Source: Euphorbia lathyris (taxonomy: Eukaryota > Streptophyta > Magnoliopsida > Malpighiales > Euphorbiaceae). Taken from it: DNA of 64,000 nucleotides. Every line of letters starts with the position of its first letter. The stretch's first letter is position 1. Both the position numbers and the translations under genes were made by a program. Below, in pieces: positions 34,001-45,079 of this stretch. The DNA lies in the NCBI RefSeq assembly GCF_963576675.1, contig NC_088917.1, positions 31,588,501-31,652,500 of the forward strand, read 5' to 3'. A model generated the notes under the pieces. It did not search any database. It worked only from the letters and a program-made list of their open reading frames with translations, and had not been told where the DNA came from.

Positions 34001-37000
34001 CAGTAATCCTGACAAAATAGTTATTCCAGAAGGAAGAACTCCCGATCAAATTCTCAAGAATCTGTACTATATTAGGGAAGCTCAGCCTACGAATAATGTA
34101 ACTGAGCCCCCATTATTTGGAGGGCACGAAAGCTGGTCTCAAAGAGAGGACAGTTTTAAACTAAATTCCTCCATGAAGGTAAATCTAAGTACATATAATA
34201 CTAAAAGTTTCTGTTTAGTCTTATCTGCTTATTCTCATCTTTAGAGTAAAAACCAAGTCAACAATATCAAGTGATGGTTTGAATTACATTTAATAACCGA
34301 ATGATGATGGGGAGAGATGGATCATTTCTTAATCTGGCTTAATAGCCCTTTCCTGTATCTAGTGTTGAAATGGGCAAAGAAAACTAAAACCAAACTGAAT
34401 ATTTATTTGAAATATTGGTTAGCTGGAAAGAAACAATGCATACAAGTATAACTTTTGTGCATATAATTTATTAAGTGCTGGGTCATACTGCTTGATTTTT
34501 GACAATATTTCCGTTAGCTTGCAGTTAATTTCAAATGCCAAATAGTTAGTTTAGTGAATAACTATATTTTACTAATTGAAATATATATTATTTTGCTTTA
34601 TAAAGATAGTAATGAAGCTTTATATTTATTTTGTTTTGCTAATAAAGAACCACTGTTTAATGTGTTTTGTTGGTGAAATTCAAGAAAGATTAAATTCAAA
34701 TAAATTGAATTTTGATTACCAAATATAAAAGAAAGTAAACTTAAAATGAAAAACTAATACACTGTATTGGTATCTGGTTCCTGATAAAGGTTGTTGAAGG
34801 CTTATCATGTAACAGATGCTTAAGGCTTAAAAGTAAATAATTAATGCACCATGGTTCAGCTACAGAACCATTCATACCTCTCTAAAATTTTATTCCCAAC
34901 AAATTATTTAGGTTTTTACTGTTTATCAAAATTATACCTTTCAGGTTCATTGTGGATTCATGCGCAATGGTGGAGCTGACATGGATCCCGTGGACGTTAA
35001 ATATGTAAAGAAGTGTAGGTTTGTGGTTGCATCTGGAATTTTCGATGGATATGATGTGCCGCATCAGCCTTCAAATATAAGTGACCGCTCTAAGAAACTA
35101 TTTTGTTTTCTTATGGTGGTGGATGAGGTGTCTCTTAATTTCATAAAGGAAAATGTTACTGTGAAGGACGACAAGAAGGGGGGCCTATGGGTTGGCATAT
35201 GGCGACTTGTTCTTCTGAAACATCTGCCTTATGATGAGCCGAGAAGGAACAGTAAAATTCCAAAGATATTAACCCATAGGTTATTCCCCCAAGCACAGTA
35301 CAGCATTTGGATTGATGGTAAGATGGAGCTGATAGTTGATCCATTGTTAATGCTAGAAAGGTACTACCATATTCATTTAATTCTCTTTTGTGAAAGATCG
35401 ATGGCTGTGAACAAATTTTGAAATTTGAAAATACATACATCATTTACTGAACTTTTCATCACTTTTTTGTTGAAAAAAAAAAGATAAAAAGAACTTAGGT
35501 GCATGAAATTTATTCTGCATCTAGGGCTGTAAATGAGCCGAGCCGCTCTGCTCGGCATTTGGCTCGATAAAAGCTCAAATGTGTTTGGCTCGATTTATAA
35601 ATAAGCCGAGCTTGAGCATGATTTTGAGGCTCGATTCGTAAACGAACCAAGCTTGAGCATGAAGAAACTCAGCTCCAAAGCTCGCAGACCCGGTTATAGG
35701 TTTGTGAGCAAGCTAGTGAACAAGCTCGATTATAATTTTCATTAACACACTCGTGAGTAAGCTCGGTTTGATTTTTTTTTAATAATAATATTTCTATAAA
35801 GGGGAATGTAAAACTACGTAGTTTTGTGTGAAACTTCAGTTTTATAGGTTTTAAAACTACGTAGCTTATGAACATAATAATGAGCTATTCGCGAGCAAAG
35901 TTAACAGAATTAACGAGCTGCTCGTGAGCAAAGCTCGTGAAGAAGTAAACTAGCTGCTCACGAGCAGATAATTTTCTTAATGAAACGAGCTCGAGTCGTC
36001 CATTTTCTGCCGAGCATGAGCAGGCCAAAGCTCTGGTCAGCTCAATTACAGCCCTATATGCATCCAAATTTCTTGATCTTATTTCTTCTTCAAGTACTGA
36101 GCATACAAGTCAAAGACTTGACAAGAAAAATATGCCTAGCTCCTGCTATACATTAACTGTTACTTGAAACTTAACATTGCAATGGCATGAATTCCAACTG
36201 GATGACTATCAGAACAATGCTTTGTTTTCATCCATAGTTCATGCTCTTATAATATTGAAGTATTGCTTGATAATCAGTTTAAGATAGTACTTCCTCCATT
36301 CTCAAATAAGTGTCGTTCTAGAATTTTCACACAAATTAAGAAACACAATTAATATGCACTTAAATTAATAAATTTACATGGATTAACTAAATAAAAATTC
36401 TCACTCCTATAATGATTGGAGAAGAAACTTTGAAAGCTTAAAAAACACATAAATCAAGACAAAATTTAAATGCTTAGATAAAAAAACTATACTAAATTTT
36501 ATTGAAAAACGAAAACGACACTTAAAAAAGAATAAAAACAATGATCTTAAACGACACTTATTTGAGAATGGAGGGAGTAATTTACTAAATAGTTCGCATT
36601 GAGGACATGATGGTCCGGTCTGCGTTCAACTTTACAACTCCTTTTTTCTGAATTCTGGTTAATGCTAACATGAATTGTCTCTGGTACAAATAATAATTTT
36701 TGTTCACTGTTGTGGACAAATGAGATAAAATGGCTGGCTTTTGTGTGCAGATACTTGTGGCGTGGGAATAATACATTTGCCATAGCTCAGCATAAACATC
36801 ATCGCAACATATACGAGGAGGCAGATGCAAATAAGCGGAGAAAACGATATGCCCGTCCCCTCATTGACCTCCATATGAAAATTTACCGTTACGAGGGATT
36901 GGAGCCATGGAGTGTGCAGAAAAGCACCATAGTTAGTGGTAAGAATGAATCTTTTGTGGGAGGGAGGGGGATTGGATTGTGATTTAATTTTGTTAATGAG

Positions 37001-37398
37001 ATTGATTGTATTAAAATGCAGATGTGCCTGAGGGAGCTGTCATCATATGGGAACATACAGCGCTTAATAACTTGTTCATGTGCTTGTGGTTCAATGAGGT
37101 AGATCTTTTCACTCCAAGAGATCAGTTGAGTTTTGGGTATGTTGTGTTCAGATTAGGAGGTGCATTCAAGTTGTTTATGTTTCCGAATTGCGAGTACAAT
37201 TCGCTGTTTGTGTTGCATCCGCACACGAGAGAGCATTCATCGAAAGTAGAATGGGTAAAAAGTTTAAGCGAATTCAAGGGGGAGAAGGGTAGCAGTATGA
37301 AAGAGAGCAGAGGTGGATTAGGACTATGGACTCCTTATCCAGGAGACCTTTCTTCAGTTGTCTTGCCCAAAGTTGTAAGAACATCCAAAGCAGGATGA
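31008..37398 (+). CDS. DUF616 glycosyltransferase-like membrane protein (TOD1/MUCI70 superfamily)
   Basis: Six exons: 31008-31359, 33827-33895, 33982-34178, 34945-35360, 36751-36938 and 37022-37398, 532 residues with all phases closing. A longer exon 2 (donor CACC|GTAAGA) is needed to keep the frame into CPIPVVSNPDK; the earlier GTATAT would break homology. The N-terminus is basic, followed by hydrophobic segments at about 30-50 and 87-109, so it is probably a Golgi type II protein. DUF616 landmarks: VHCGFMRNGGADMD, KKCRFVVASGIFDGYD, LFCFLMVVDEVSLNF, IWRLVLLKHLPYDEPRRNSK, YSIWIDGKMELIVDPLLMLE, DLHMKIYRYEGLEPWS, CLWFNEVDLFTPRDQLSF and FPNCEYNSLFVLHPH. Family members are putative hexosyltransferases; TOD1 was reported as a ceramidase. 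Which activity applies here is not visible from sequence. Confidence 0.92.
31480..33000 (-). mobile_element. Antisense LINE remnant in intron 1 of the DUF616 gene
   Basis: Minus-strand translation gives a zf-RVT-like run, CDFCNGASETIEYLFF (about 32440-32490). It continues on the other side of a MITE with CGIWREIQRRCRIPGNIGHG (about 31715-31780), typical of the LINE region between reverse transcriptase and RNase H. Limits are approximate and the frame is broken many times. Confidence 0.55.
31790..32420. mobile_element. MITE inside the intronic LINE remnant, 9-bp TSD
   Basis: A perfect TSD, CTTAGAGCA, is at 31781-31789 and 32421-32429. The ends are inverted: TAGTAGTTAAAGGTGCAAAGCGC against ACATAGTTGTTAAAGGCGCG. 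The right arm is GC-rich (GCGCCTCACCTAGG). No coding capacity; MULE-like by TSD length. Confidence 0.75.
35522..36056. mobile_element. hAT-type MITE in intron 4 of the DUF616 gene
   Basis: TIRs TAGGGCTGTAAATGAGCCGA and TAGGGCTGTAATTGAGCTGA. The 8-bp TSD TCTGCATC (35514-35521) and TATGCATC (36057-36064) has one mismatch. The interior is rich in GAGCTCG and GCTCGNGAGC words. 535 bp, no transposase. Confidence 0.8.
36290..36577. mobile_element. Stowaway-like (Tc1/mariner) MITE in intron 4
   Basis: CTTCCTCCATTCTCAAATAA on the left faces CTCCCTCCATTCTCAAATAA on the right, both continuing GTGTCGTT. TA dinucleotides flank it at 36288-36289 and 36578-36579. 288 bp, lying 173 bp before exon 5. Confidence 0.85.
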
Positions 37399-39502
37399 AC
37401 TCTACACTTTTTCTTTTCCTGTCATATTTATATAATTCAAATTCCATTTTGATTTTGTTTTGAAATGGTTTCTGAAGAGAGAGCATCATTCATGCCTAAG
37501 AAGTAGTTACAATATAATCTGATTAATTAGAGTTGTACAACATTAACCTTTTCGAAATTACTGTGATTTTCTGTACATTTCTAAGATTTTTTCTTTTTCT
37601 TTTTAATGAAATAATCTCTGGTAAGCAAAGCAAAGGCGATTTATAGTTGATGAATTCCACAATGGGCTATTTGAGATCCAAAGCCTTACTAAATGGACAA
37701 GAAGCCCAAAAATATATCCAGAAACTTCATATTTTAATTATCAAAGTAGGAGAATTGGAGCGCGTGAGACTCCTGGTTTTTCCAATCTTATGTACTATTC
37801 GTTTCCAATCCATTAATTAAGGTCTAGTAGTTACATGACCACTTGAAAGTTTAGTAATATGATAGTTTATAAATTTCAAAATTGGATATAATTTTAATTT
37901 TCTCAAAGGAGCGTTTTGGGATAAAAAGAGCGGTTTTGACCAACTTTAGCGGTTTGACCACTGAAACCGCTGATTGGAGTGTTTGGTGGAGAGAGGTTTG
38001 GGAGAGAGTTTTGGGATGAAAACGCTAATTTAGAAAAAAGCTCTTAAAATGAGTTTTTTCAATTAGCGTTTTGCAATATTAAAATTAATGGACTTCTTTA
38101 ACCCTAATAGATAGACTCCTCCTCTTCTCCTGCGCCAAAATTAAAAATGAAATGTTCTTATTCGTCTTTTTGCACAAACTGCTATTATCAATCAGCTAAT
38201 TTTTACCAAACAGGTCTACACAAACAGCTAGTCAAATCAGCTAACAGCTAATGTAATCAGCTAACAGTTAATTTCCAAACAGGGCCAAAATATCAAAAAT
38301 AAAGTTTTTGGAAAATACTAATTTAACTCTTGTAAAATAGTACCATTTCACTTTCAATTTGTTCTTGATCACATGTATTAAAATTTTACTGTTTTGTACG
38401 TGAAAGTTAAATTGACTATTCTTAAAAATTTTGAGTATATTTTAATATTTTCTTATTGTAAAATTTTCTAAACTTTAACATCTGATATAAAAGTCCAAAT
38501 CACCGTTATCATGTAAATATTAATTGACTACACGAAATAACTTACATTTGTATGTTCAAAATTGAAAGACTATCATGTTAGTTGCCTTTTTTTTTTTTTG
38601 GCAAAGGTGATTAGCGAGAGATTTTTGTATTGAAATCTTGTAGAAATTGATTCACCTTTCTTAGTTTTGTTTTGTTGTAACAATAAAGGTTAGTAACAAT
38701 TGGAAATTTGATTATGGAAATACCTTTCCATTGAAAAAGGACAATTGAAAATTAGATTCAAGGAATATCTTTCCCATTGGATTGCATAATGTTGACTTCC
38801 AATCAAGAAATTGTAAATGTCGAAAGGACGAAAACAACATATAAGGTTCGTAATTAGTTCTGCCTTGGCATGAGATTTAATTTTAGGGTAAATTAAAAAA
38901 AAAACACACGTATGGTTTACCCAATTTGCAAATGGAGGTCTGTGGTTTAAAAGTTCATAAATAAGTTGGTTTACCCAATTGAGTGTTGTGTTGTTTGGTA
39001 GATTGGTTAAGGTTGTAAATGGATGCCATAATTTATTCTTACGTCTTCAATAAGTTGTAACTTCTCAAATTATAATAACTTCGTTCCACCACCTGTTGTA
39101 ACTTCTCCCTTAATATAGAACCTTCTTACTTCTAATTTCTTATTTTCCATTTTAATTTTTCATTTTCCTTTAATTAATAATATCGAAGGCGGAAATTATG
39201 ATTAAAAGAAATTACAAAAATACCCCCAAGACAAAACTGCCATTTACATGAAGATAAAAATTATATAAATATCCTTTCGGCTAACCCGTGCCCCAAACTT
39301 GACCCGAGAAACTCCACCCAAATAAAATATGGTGGAAACAACAACTTAAAATTTTTGGTTATTAAGTTTGTATCCGATTAATCAGTTTGAGTTGTTCATG
39401 TATTTTTTAAATGATTCATTTCTCAGTTAAAATCTATTGCGTATATTAGATCTCGAATTCAAGATCTCTAGTTTAAACATCTTGAAACTATTACCTCTCA
39501 AA

Positions 39503-39504
<2 letters not shown>
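37399..39504. other. Intergenic with decayed MITE ends
   Basis: Starts with the DUF616 3' UTR. At about 37910-38290 a hAT/Harbinger-like element is likely: GGAGCGTTTTGGGATAAAAA on the left, and subterminal AATCAGCTAACAGCTAAT repeats before CCAAACAGGGCC on the right. At 38885-38985 a lone GGGTAAATT...GGTTTACCCAATTTGC block resembles one arm of the family D type. No gene seen. Confidence 0.45.

Positions 39505-39568
<64 letters not shown>
39505..39568. repeat. (TA)32 microsatellite
   Basis: An uninterrupted TA run of 64 bp, probably polymorphic in length. Confidence 0.97.
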
Positions 39569-39571
<3 letters not shown>

Positions 39572-39687
39572 TCAGAATGATCCTGTAAATAACTTTAATA
39601 AGAGATTTTTTTTTTAAATTATGAATCGAGATTTAATCCTCTTTTTTTTAACATTAAAACCTATATATTAATAATAATACATGTCAA

Positions 39688-40020
39688 GTGGGCACAAACG
39701 TGAGGCTACATCCACATTATTTTTGAATCGGATGTCAAAATAGTAATCGACTCAATTTGAATACACAATAGAGACCTCACGGAGTATGAAAGAGTGATTA
39801 AAGTTGTAAGATCTTTATTACAACAACACCCTAGGTTTTAAGTGGTTTTCGTTTCAAGGTTAGCGAATAAAGTAACCCATCTTTTAACGTGAAATGCTTA
39901 TTCCTATATTAATTCTTTTGTTCATTATCCCATTCTATATTCATTAGAAGCAGCCTAGCTCGGATGCTTCTCTAAAGTTATTAGTAATAAAGTTTTTGGG
40001 TTTCTTTTGAAAAAAAAAAC
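39688..40020 (+). mobile_element. Short 5'-truncated LINE copy upstream of CPN20
   Basis: Translated pieces FESDVKIVIDSI, DLTEYERVIKVVRSLLQQHP and VFVSRLANKVTHLL are the RNase H C-terminus. It ends with TTAGTAATAAAGTTTTTGGG and an A10 tail. The 12-bp TSD AATACATGTCAA is at 39676-39687 and 40021-40032. It lies within 400 bp of the CPN20 start codon. Confidence 0.85.
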
Positions 40021-40301
40021 AATACATGTCAAAATTGAGGAATTTTTATTCAAATTCAATATTAAAGTTCAGAAATGTCGTTTTTGGATCTTCAGCGCAA
40101 CGAGGAGCGCGTGACACTCAGTACCAGTCACCCACTCGCAAAACACAAGCAACAACAGAATTCTAGAAGTCTCTCTTATCATCTGATAAAAACAACATTT
40201 CTAACTCTAGGGTTTTATCTGCTACGCTCTTCATTCTCTTTTTCTCACGATTTCCTAATTCATACCTCACTTCATCCCTTTTCTTCGTTCCGCAGCTTCA
40301 G

Positions 40302-40397
40302 GTATTAATCTTCCTTCCTTTTAATTGCTTATGAATTGTTGACTTCTATTTCTCCTTCATCGATTTTAATTGGTTATCACCTCTGTGTTTCGCTTAG
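40302..40397 (+). other. Probable 5'-UTR intron of CPN20
   Basis: Donor CTTCAG|GTATTAATC and acceptor TTTCGCTTAG|AACTAG lie 8 nt before the ATG at 40406. The GT-AG pair and AT-rich content fit a short leader intron. Not proven without transcripts. Confidence 0.55.
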
Positions 40398-40405
40398 AAC
40401 TAGAA

Positions 40406-41728
40406 ATGGCGGCAGCTCAACTTACAGCATCATCAGTATCGGTTTCGGCCAGGAACTTCTCGGCCTTTGAAGGTTTAAGACCTTCTTCAGTCAAGTTCCC
40501 ATCTATCGGGACAATGAACGCTGCTGGTGTCTCCCACCGGTCTTTTAGAGGATTGGTCGTAAAAGCTGCTACTCTGGTCGCTCCTAAGGTAATTTCTTCT
40601 CACTCATGATTTCTGTCATATACTTCTTGTAGGATTATCATTTGGTTGAAGCTTGAGTTTGTGCTTGTAAGCTGAATTAGTGCTTCAAAATGGAATCTGA
40701 CATGAAATATTTTGGAATCCAATGTCTATTAACAATCTTAATTGCTTTCATTGATTAGTCCTTGACCATTTTTTAAGGCTAATTTGACTCGGCTACTTCT
40801 TATCCTGTTAATTTTGAGCTGACAATTAGCTAGCTCTATATTGGCTGAGCCTCACATATTTGTTTCCAAACTCTGTAGTACACTTCGATTAAGCCTTTGG
40901 GTGATAGAGTGCTGGTTAAGATCAAGGTTGCAGAGGAGAAGACAGGTGGTGGAATCTTGCTTCCAACTTCAGCTCAATCCAAGCCCCAAGGAGGCGAAGT
41001 AGTTGCTGTTGGAGAGGGAAAGACAGTTGGGAAGACCAAACTGGAAATTTCTGTCAAGGTTCTCTCTTTTCTGCTTGATGTTTTTCCGAGTTGGTCAATG
41101 TTGTTTATATCCATCATTCCTTTACTAATTTGTGGTGTGCTCCTGGTGTAGACTGGCGCACAAGTTGTTTATTCGAAATATGCCGGCACAGAGGTAGAGT
41201 TCAATGGCTCAAGTCATCTCATACTCAAGGAAGATGATATTGTCGGTATTCTCGAGACAGATGATATCAAGGATCTCAAGCCTTTGAATGATAGAGTCTT
41301 CATAAAGGTTTGTTAGCCTTCATCAGAAACTTTAATTCCGAGTCTATAAGAATTGTTTCTTTCTTAATGATTAAATGGATTTCACTTCAGATTGCTGAAG
41401 CCGAAGAGAAAACTGCTGGAGGCTTGTTGCTGACAGAGGCAACCAAAGAGAAACCTTCAATTGGCTCGGTAAGAGGAGACAGCATCTTTAATAAATGTTT
41501 GTTGATGGCTATGTGAAAAGTCGATGAATTAATGGTAATCTGGATTGGGTAAATCAGGTGATTGCAGTTGGACCAGGACTTGTTGACGAGGAAGGCAATA
41601 GAAAACCGCTATCAGTGAGCCCTGGAAACACAGTTTTGTACTCAAAGTATGCAGGAAATGATTTCAAGGGTAGTGATGGTAACTACATTGCACTCAGGGT
41701 GTCTGATGTAATGGCAGTGCTCTCTTAG
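40406..41728 (+). CDS. CPN20: 20 kDa plastid co-chaperonin (double Cpn10)
   Basis: Five exons: 40406-40588, 40879-41058, 41152-41307, 41391-41468 and 41558-41728, all phase 0, giving 255 residues. Residues 1 to about 50 are a Ser/Ala-rich chloroplast transit peptide ([20 protein letters not shown]). Two Cpn10 domains follow. The first has [31 protein letters not shown] and a [11 protein letters not shown] loop. The second has [32 protein letters not shown] and VIAVGPG. The GGGILL and GGLLL segments are the mobile loops that contact the Cpn60 chaperonin. The protein caps the plastid chaperonin for Rubisco and other client folding (family knowledge). The start is the first Met of the transit peptide; an upstream in-frame ATG at 40370 lies in the putative leader intron. 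Confidence 0.97.
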
Positions 41729-42429
41729 ATTTTTTTTTCTTCTTCTTTGAAATCTGTTTCACATGTAGCACTGAATTTTGCAGTTGAGTTGCCTCGAGGC
41801 TTATGGATTACAAGTATAAGATTTCAATATAAGTTAATTGCTGCTTTGCAGTTGTAGTTCAAGTTATAGCACTATTCTCTTGGATCTTTTGTCTTCCTAT
41901 AAATAGCTTCTTGAAAAGTGCATCTTTCTGACTAAATAAATCTTCTACTCTGCACTTGGAACTCAACCTCCTCCTTATTAGAGCTGTCTGTGTACAATTC
42001 TCTGAAGATCTTGTATAGTTTTTGCCTCTGAGGAATTCTAAATGGAAGGTATATGTTAAAAGGAAAATTAGGGCATCGGTTGGTAAGAACATAAGTTTCA
42101 ATGAAGTTGAAAATCGAACAGAGGTTCAAAAACCAATCATGATAACTCAAGGGATTGCCTGAGAATAAGTCGCCCATACGCAGAAGATGTTGCTTTCCCG
42201 AGCTCCATTTATCCTGAAGGAAATTTCAGAAGTAGCCAGTTGTTAAATGGTTTGATTAGTCTTTCTCCTCTACCCTTTGTTTACCCTTTTGGTCTCCCGA
42301 TACTTTGTTCTGAGCTCTAGGCAGGACTCCAGTTACGCTGAAGAAATTTCAAAAGGAGCCAGTTACAAAATTGTTTATTTTGAAACCAGTTACTAAATTG
42401 TTTGGTTAGTCTTTTACCTGTCGAATCAA
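41729..42429. other. CPN20 3' flank
   Basis: The 3' UTR is likely within the first 150-200 bp. A diverged local repeat (GAAATTTCAGAAGTAGCCAG at about 42222 and GAAATTTCAAAAGGAGCCAG at about 42344) is present. No gene. Confidence 0.4.
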
Positions 42430-42770
42430 CCATCACAAAAATTATGATGTTTAAGCATATGATGTTTAAGCATATGATGTATATGATCAGTCTTTCGCAT
42501 GTCAAATCAACTAGCATAAAAAATGGTATACGACTTGTATCCAGGGGGGCAAGAGCCAAGCTCTGATGAGTAGGAGGGTTAGGAGGACATGGCGGTTGCT
42601 GCAAAATCCAAGATGTCGTTTGGGGCACTTGGGAAATGATATTATCATCGTTCAACCGAAGATGTCTAGTTTGGAGCACTTGGGAAATGATATGATCATC
42701 GTTCATTACATATATTTGGCCTGGAAATGATTGTTATCTTCTATTACATATATTTGGCCTAGAACCAACT
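42430..42770. repeat. Short tandem duplications
   Basis: GATGTTTAAGCATAT is repeated at about 42445-42475. A unit of about 50 bp with GGGCACTTGGGAAATGATAT is repeated at about 42608-42710 (GAGCACTTGGGAAATGATAT). ATTACATATATTTGGCC is repeated at about 42705-42762. Confidence 0.7.
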
Positions 42771-42929
42771 TGGCAATAAAAGTTCATATAATGATATGAA
42801 TCTTTTAGAGTACTATTTTTTCCCCCCTTCAAAGGTAAATCATTAAGACAAATCAGAAACAATTACATCAGAAATAGATAGAGGTGGACAACTCCCTGAA
42901 CAGACTTAGAACTAATTGTCTTAGCTAAA

Positions 42930-44260
42930 ACTCCTAATAAACAAACATGATCCTCAATAACCTCATGCAGGTAAGAAAATCGTTTCAGAAATTTATTGAT
43001 AGCGTTAGCACAACCAAACAGTCAGATTGGACTTTTACCTTCTTCCGATCTTTCTATCCTTCAACTGGCTCAATGCCGCCTTCATTGGCATCGCCTCAGC
43101 AGGAAAAGGATCTACTATACCAAAAACCGCAGCATGTTTAGCTCCAAGGCGAACTCCCTTATGATTACGAATAACAATCCCAAAGGAACTGCAGTTGTTT
43201 GCAGCAAAAATGCCTGCATCGACATTTCATGCCAAGCAATCAGGCTTAGGCTTAGGCTTATGGCACGTTGCTGGGAATGAAGGTCCAGACGAAGAGAGGC
43301 GTGTTTTGAGGTCCTGAGCAGCCTTCCATTCAGCAGCAAGAGATTTAGCCAAGGAGGGGATAAAATCAGCAGCACTATCTGAAGAATTATGTCAAGCTAC
43401 CTTGCGATGGTTCCAGAGAGACCAGAGGAGATTAGCCAAATCCGCTACAAGCTCAATACCCCTGTATCCAGCAGAGGAAGAAATTTTGGATACTTGACAT
43501 TCTAGAAGCACCAAAGTAAGCACTCCAAAAAAGTTAAGCACAAGGGCAGCTAACAAACACATGATTCTCATCTTCCCCTGGGGCTTTGCACCTCGGACAA
43601 AAAGGAGGGATAGTTTCCTGTCGGTTCAAAAGGTAGTTGGCAGTGGGAAGGCACAGACTATAGGTTCTCCATAAGAAGTTCTTAATTTTAGGTGCAACAT
43701 TCAGCTTATTAAGGGGTGTTCGGTTGCTGCTTTTCTTCCTATTTGCCTTTTCACTTTAAAAAGTAGAGTTTTAGGTGTCCAGTTAAACACCTCCTTTTTT
43801 GGATTTTTAAGCTGGAAAATAGTTTTTTTATAAAAGCAAGAAATCTCTGGTTTTTTGAAAAACAACATTTTCCAAAAACAAACAGCAAACAACAGGTAAA
43901 ACAAACGGTTCCTAAACCAATTAATAGAGATAGGATTCTCATTCTCAATAAGCTAATTCATGGCCAGAATATAACCACTTTTCACCGAAGAAGTGCCTTT
44001 TTTATCCGCAAACCAGAACCAGAACCAAGAGTCCCTGTCATTGAAGAGCTCGTTCACTAAGGGAACATTCCAGCAACCTTCAGCATCAAACAAATTACAG
44101 ATTAGACTAGAGGGAAGGCAATTACTGCGATCACTAGTTGGCTTAGGATTGGACATTTTCCAAAGACTACTTGAAGAGGTGAATGGCATATTAACTACTA
44201 CCTTCCTTCTTCAAACGATCTTTTCCTCCCTCCCGAAACACGAGTTCCATGATCATAATT
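42930..44260 (-). mobile_element. Antisense LINE remnant, interrupted by a small insertion
   Basis: Minus-strand translation in LINE order. At about 43950-44190: CLPSSLICNLFDAEGCWNVP, LVNELFNDRD and SVKSGYILAMN. At about 43560-43710: LNVAPKIKNFLWRTYSLCLP and CPRCKAPGEDENHVFVSCP (the zf-RVT zinc site). At about 43020-43240: the RNase H start NVDAGIFAANNCSSFGIVIR and FPAEAMPMKAAL. Several stops. The piece at 43712-43925 does not belong to it. Confidence 0.75.
43712..43925. mobile_element. Small MITE within the LINE remnant
   Basis: It interrupts the LINE frame between SGYILAMN and LNVAPKIK. The ends are roughly inverted: GGGGTGTTCGGTTGCTGC on the left and TTAGGAACCGTTTGTTTTAC in reverse complement on the right. 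TTA/TAA at the edges would fit a Harbinger-type TSD, but this is not clear. Confidence 0.4.
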
Positions 44261-45079
44261 TCTTGAGCTCATTCTGTATCTCAGCCAATGCCTGATATCC
44301 AATCATCGATATACTTTTCAAATATTTAAGAATCATCTTAATGAAATCTCAAATATAAACTTTTGAATGTGATTATCCTCATTCCAAATGACAAGTTGAT
44401 TCCATTTATAAGTTTCAAATTCAGATTTGATTAGGACAATTAGACATTCAACTGCTTCAAATTGATGTCCTGTATCATTACCAGCAAACACATTCAATGG
44501 GAGGCTCGGTATAGAAGCATCACTTGTGGTCATAAACAGGACAGTGCAAAACAGTTGATATCAAAGATTAATGGCGCTTATAAAACTGCATGCTGTAATG
44601 TACTGATAAATCCAGCAAAGTTGCTTCACTATCGTTGCCATATGCAAGCAGCCGCAAACATTATGAACAGAATCTGTGACTGAGAAATTGTGTCATTATA
44701 GAATTTACAAATGTCTGTCAAATTGACCTCCAAATGGGATAACATCAAATTATACATCTATTCCTTCTGTCAAGGCTTTTCACTATACTTCAAAATTCTA
44801 CATCCATATCCAGCCGGCAATACCATTTGAATGCCTCAAGTTGAAACTACCTACCTCCTAACATTTGACTCAACTGTGCCCTATGAATGTAGCATCCAGT
44901 GCTAATATTCTGGAATGAGCTCCCTCCAACGGCATCATACATGAAGACACCATGTCATAATTTTCCGACCTTGTTTTCTTCATTACCGGAGTATCTTAGA
45001 GTCCTTCACATTGCAAAGTTGATAGCTGCTGTAACTGCTGAATGGTTAAGAAAATTACAGTTTGAATGAAATCCGACTC
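44261..45079. other. Flank and probable 3' UTR of the ARF gene
   Basis: No gene recognised. The right few hundred bases are probably the ARF 3' UTR on the minus strand. Confidence 0.4.

Noticed and set aside
40075..40308. 77-codon ORF upstream of CPN20
   Set aside because: Lies in the probable promoter and 5' UTR, runs into a leader splice donor, and resembles no protein I know.
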